Assembly: GCA_947500965.1 (NCBI GenBank)
Contig: CANMWW010000128.1
Location: 1-6,602, forward strand
Direction of reading: 5' to 3'
Length of the DNA: 6,602 nucleotides
DNA from: Alphaproteobacteria bacterium
GTDB taxonomy: Bacteria; Pseudomonadota; Alphaproteobacteria; CACIAM-22H2
Made by a program: the position numbers and the translations under genes. Each line of letters begins with the position of its first letter. Within the stretch, counting starts at the first letter, position 1. Under the pieces are notes generated by a model that was not told where the DNA came from, made no database searches, and worked only from the letters and a program-made list of their open reading frames with translations. This document shows positions 5,108 through 6,602 of this stretch, one piece after another.

Positions 5108-6358
5108 TCAGGCGTCGGCGAAGGTCAGGCCCTTCAGGTCGACGCCCGGCTTGCGTCCCGCGATCATGTCCGCGGTGATGCGCGCGGTGCCATGGCTCAT
5201 GGTCCAGCCCATGTGGCCAAGCCCGGTGTTGAACCAGAGGTTCCGGTGGCGCGCCTGTCCCAGGATCGGCGTGCCCTTGGGCGTCATCGGCCGCAGGCCG
5301 GCCCAGTAGGACGGCCGGTCGAAGTCGGCGGCGTCCGGGAAGAGCTGGCGCGCCACCTTGAGCATGTGCGCGAAGTCGGACGGCTTGTGGCTGGTGTCGT
5401 AGCCCGCGAACTCCGCCGTGGCGGTGAGGCGCAGGCGCCGCCCGAGGCGCGACCAGGCGACGAGGTTCTGCTCGTCGACGCCGGAGAGCATGGGCGCGCC
5501 GTTGCGTCCCTCGACGCCCAGCGTCAGCGCGTAGCCCTTCACCGGGTAGATCGGCAGGTTGACGCCGAGCTTGCGCGCCTCGATCGGGGCGTAGCTGCCC
5601 AGCGCGAGGACATAGGCGTCGGCCACCACCTCGCCCTTGTCGGTGACCACCTTCTCGATGCGGTCGCCGGACGCCTCGATGCGCTGGATGGTCGTGTTCC
5701 AGCGGAAGTCGACGCCCATGCCCGCGGCGATCGCCGCGAGCTTGTTGGCGAAGGCATGGCAGTCGCCGGACTCGTCGCTCGGCGAGTAGATCGCGCCGGC
5801 CAGCTGGCCCTTCACGGATTCGAGCGCGGGCTCGACCTCCGCCGCGCGCTGCGGGTCGAGCGCGCGCAGTTCGAGGCCGAGATCCGTCAGCACCCGGGTG
5901 TTGCGCACGCCGGACTCGAACAGCGCGGGGTCGCGGTAGAGATAGACGGCGCCGCCCGTGACGCGGTCGAACTCGATGCCCGTGCGCGCCACGGTCTCCT
6001 GCAGCTGGGCCTGCGAGAACAGGCACAGGCGCAGCTTGTTCGCGGTGTTGCGCGCGGCGGAGGCCGCGTTGCACTCGCGCAGGAACCGCAGCGACCACGA
6101 ATAGAGCCGCGGGTCGGTCGAGAAGCGGAAGCGCAGAGAGGTATCGTCGCGCCAGAGCGACTTCAGCAGGATCTTCGGCGCGCGCGGGCTCGCCCAGGTA
6201 TAGGCGTGCCCCGGGGCCACCATGCCCGCGTTCGAGAAGCTGGTCTCGTTCGCCGCCAGCGGCTGGCGATCGACCACCACGACCTCGTGGCCGTCCGAGG
6301 CCAGCGCATGGGCCGTCGTGACACCGACGATCCCGCCACCGAGCACCGCGATCTTCAC
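5108..6358 (-). CDS. dadA: FAD-dependent D-amino acid dehydrogenase (DadA family)
   Basis: This 416-residue enzyme oxidatively deaminates D-amino acids to 2-oxo acids and ammonia, passing electrons to the respiratory chain; E. coli DadA (about 432 residues) is the model. The N-terminal Rossmann FAD site is clear: GGGIVG at 7-12 and the acidic Asp30 ending the second strand (VVVVDRQ). DadA-like segments follow: ETSFSNAGMVAPG (38-50), AAEVEPALE (172-180), DESGDCHAF (195-203), ALGSYAP (252-258), YPVKGYALTL (271-280), YWAGLRPMTPKGTPILG (351-367) and NTGLGHMGWTMSHG (377-390). The start is GTG at 6358-6356, backed by AGGGAGG 5 bases upstream. The gene is convergent with the racemase-like gene, with 9 bases between stops. 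A 63-base gap separates it from an upstream YciI-family gene on the same strand, and a candidate promoter lies in that gap. The family is secure. Substrate range is not, since DadA homologues include proline and other secondary-amine dehydrogenases. Confidence 0.93.
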   Translation of the reverse strand: MKIAVLGGGIVGVTTAHALASDGHEVVVVDRQPLAANETSFSNAGMVAPGHAYTWASPRAPKILLKSLWRDDTSLRFRFSTDPRLYSWSLRFLRECNAASAARNTANKLRLCLFSQAQLQETVARTGIEFDRVTGGAVYLYRDPALFESGVRNTRVLTDLGLELRALDPQRAAEVEPALESVKGQLAGAIYSPSDESGDCHAFANKLAAIAAGMGVDFRWNTTIQRIEASGDRIEKVVTDKGEVVADAYVLALGSYAPIEARKLGVNLPIYPVKGYALTLGVEGRNGAPMLSGVDEQNLVAWSRLGRRLRLTATAEFAGYDTSHKPSDFAHMLKVARQLFPDAADFDRPSYWAGLRPMTPKGTPILGQARHRNLWFNTGLGHMGWTMSHGTARITADMIAGRKPGVDLKGLTFADA

Positions 6359-6363
6359 CTTCG

Positions 6364-6370
6364 CCTCCCT
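6364..6370 (-). promoter_or_regulatory. Strong Shine-Dalgarno fixing the GTG start of dadA
   Basis: On the minus strand AGGGAGG is followed by 5 bases and then GTG. This near-perfect anti-16S match decides the start, and the FAD-binding strand MKIAVLGGG begins immediately, as expected for this family. Confidence 0.85.
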
Positions 6371-6390
6371 GGACTGACTGGCCTTGCCGG

Positions 6391-6419
6391 ATGATAGGGC
6401 GCGCGCGCGCGCCTGTCCC
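6391..6419 (-). promoter_or_regulatory. Candidate sigma-70-type promoter for dadA
   Basis: Reading the minus strand, GGGACA (6419-6414) and TATCAT (6396-6391) are separated by exactly 17 bases. TATCAT matches five of six consensus -10 bases; GGGACA matches four of six -35 bases. The predicted transcript would start around 6384 and have a leader of roughly 25 bases ending in the strong Shine-Dalgarno. The position in the short gap upstream of dadA fits. The spacer is nearly all alternating C and G. The prediction is by eye only, and read-through from the YciI gene is an alternative. Confidence 0.45.
6398..6413. repeat. Alternating CG tract, 16-base perfect palindrome
   Basis: A GGCGCG...CGCGCC run made of seven consecutive CG dinucleotide steps flanked by G and C forms a self-complementary 16-base tract. 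It lies between dadA and the YciI gene, inside the spacer of the candidate dadA promoter. Alternating CG is the classic Z-DNA-forming sequence under negative supercoiling. It may also be a slippage-prone microsatellite. Confidence 0.9.
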
Positions 6420-6421
6420 GG

Positions 6422-6602
6422 TCAGGGCATGACGCGGCCGTCGCTCACGGCGATGCGGATCGGCGTCACCTCGATGCGCTTCCACACGCCCTGCCTGGAA
6501 TAGGGGTCGCGCGCGAGCCACGCGTCGAGCTCGGCGCGCGAGGGGAAGTCGCAGATCGCGAAGGAGCCGACCATGCGGCCCTCGTCGTCGAGCCGGGCGC
6601 CG
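6422..6602 (-). CDS. YciI-family (YCII domain) protein, C-terminal part (partial)
   Basis: Fifty-nine C-terminal residues are visible, ending in TGA at 6424-6422; the start is beyond the right edge. The segment reads VGSFAICDFPSRAELDAWLA, then RDPYSRQGVWKRIEVTPIRI. That is the typical second half of a YCII domain: a beta strand, a helix with the AxxWxxxDPY motif, then GV(W/Y)xxxxVxPxxI. The family folds as a small ferredoxin-like barrel; some members act in chlorocatechol-type dehydrochlorination, but most have no known role. The N-terminal half with any catalytic His or Asp is not in the window, so activity cannot be judged. The gene lies on the same strand as dadA, 63 bases upstream, so cotranscription is possible, but a promoter candidate between them suggests dadA can be expressed separately. 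In some alphaproteobacteria a yciI-like gene follows gpsA; this cannot be tested here. Confidence 0.85.
   Translation of the reverse strand, partial: GARLDDEGRMVGSFAICDFPSRAELDAWLARDPYSRQGVWKRIEVTPIRIAVSDGRVMP

Noticed and set aside
5192..6394. Plus-strand open frame of 400 codons opposite dadA
   Set aside because: It is Arg/Val/Ala-rich without motifs. The minus-strand DadA match is strong along its whole length.
1..6602. tRNA, rRNA, CRISPR array, insertion sequence, phage or riboswitch signals
   Set aside because: No cloverleaf-like element, spaced direct repeats, transposase motifs, terminal inverted repeats or non-coding stretch long enough for a riboswitch was seen; the largest gaps are about 55-65 bases.

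Overview
The window is about 70% GC DNA, densely coding, with gaps of at most about 60 bases between genes. The tail of a MidA/NDUFAF7-type methyltransferase gene lies directly ahead of pgeF, and a DUF1194 von Willebrand A protein is present. Together with G/C-ending codons these point to an alphaproteobacterium, perhaps of the Rhodospirillales type. That placement is inference; there is no rRNA or other strong taxonomic marker. I see no phage, transposon, CRISPR, tRNA or rRNA signature, and base composition does not visibly shift along the window.

Left part (1-2680, + strand). It starts with the last 48 residues of the methyltransferase, followed 7 bases later by pgeF, a YfiH/laccase-domain enzyme with its His-Cys-His metal ligands intact. 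Next come a possible 22-residue hydrophobic micro-ORF overlapping the next gene, a 284-residue lipoprotein of unknown function that appears to be two copies of one roughly 105-residue module, and an exported DUF1194 protein with a complete MIDAS-like metal site. The last two are likely cell-envelope proteins.

Middle part (2681-5098, + strand). A small hairpin lies just ahead of the Shine-Dalgarno of a GTG-started AMP-forming acyl-CoA synthetase. Seventeen bases after that gene stops, with a strong Shine-Dalgarno, comes a two-cysteine enzyme of the Asp/Glu racemase, maleate isomerase, arylmalonate decarboxylase and EutA superfamily. The pair looks like a two-gene operon that processes and activates one organic acid. 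The substrate cannot be read from the sequence.

Right part (5108-6602, - strand). A DadA-type FAD-dependent D-amino acid dehydrogenase converges on the racemase-like gene with only 9 bases between the stop codons. Upstream of it is a candidate promoter whose 17-base spacer is almost entirely an alternating CG tract, then the last 59 residues of a YciI-family protein on the same strand. DadA next to a racemase-family enzyme suggests D-amino acid use, but their opposite orientation argues against a single operon.

Most of the window is ordinary chromosomal gene content. The points most worth a second look are the duplicated lipoprotein with its overlapping micro-ORF, the acyl-CoA synthetase plus two-cysteine enzyme module, and the CG-tract promoter.
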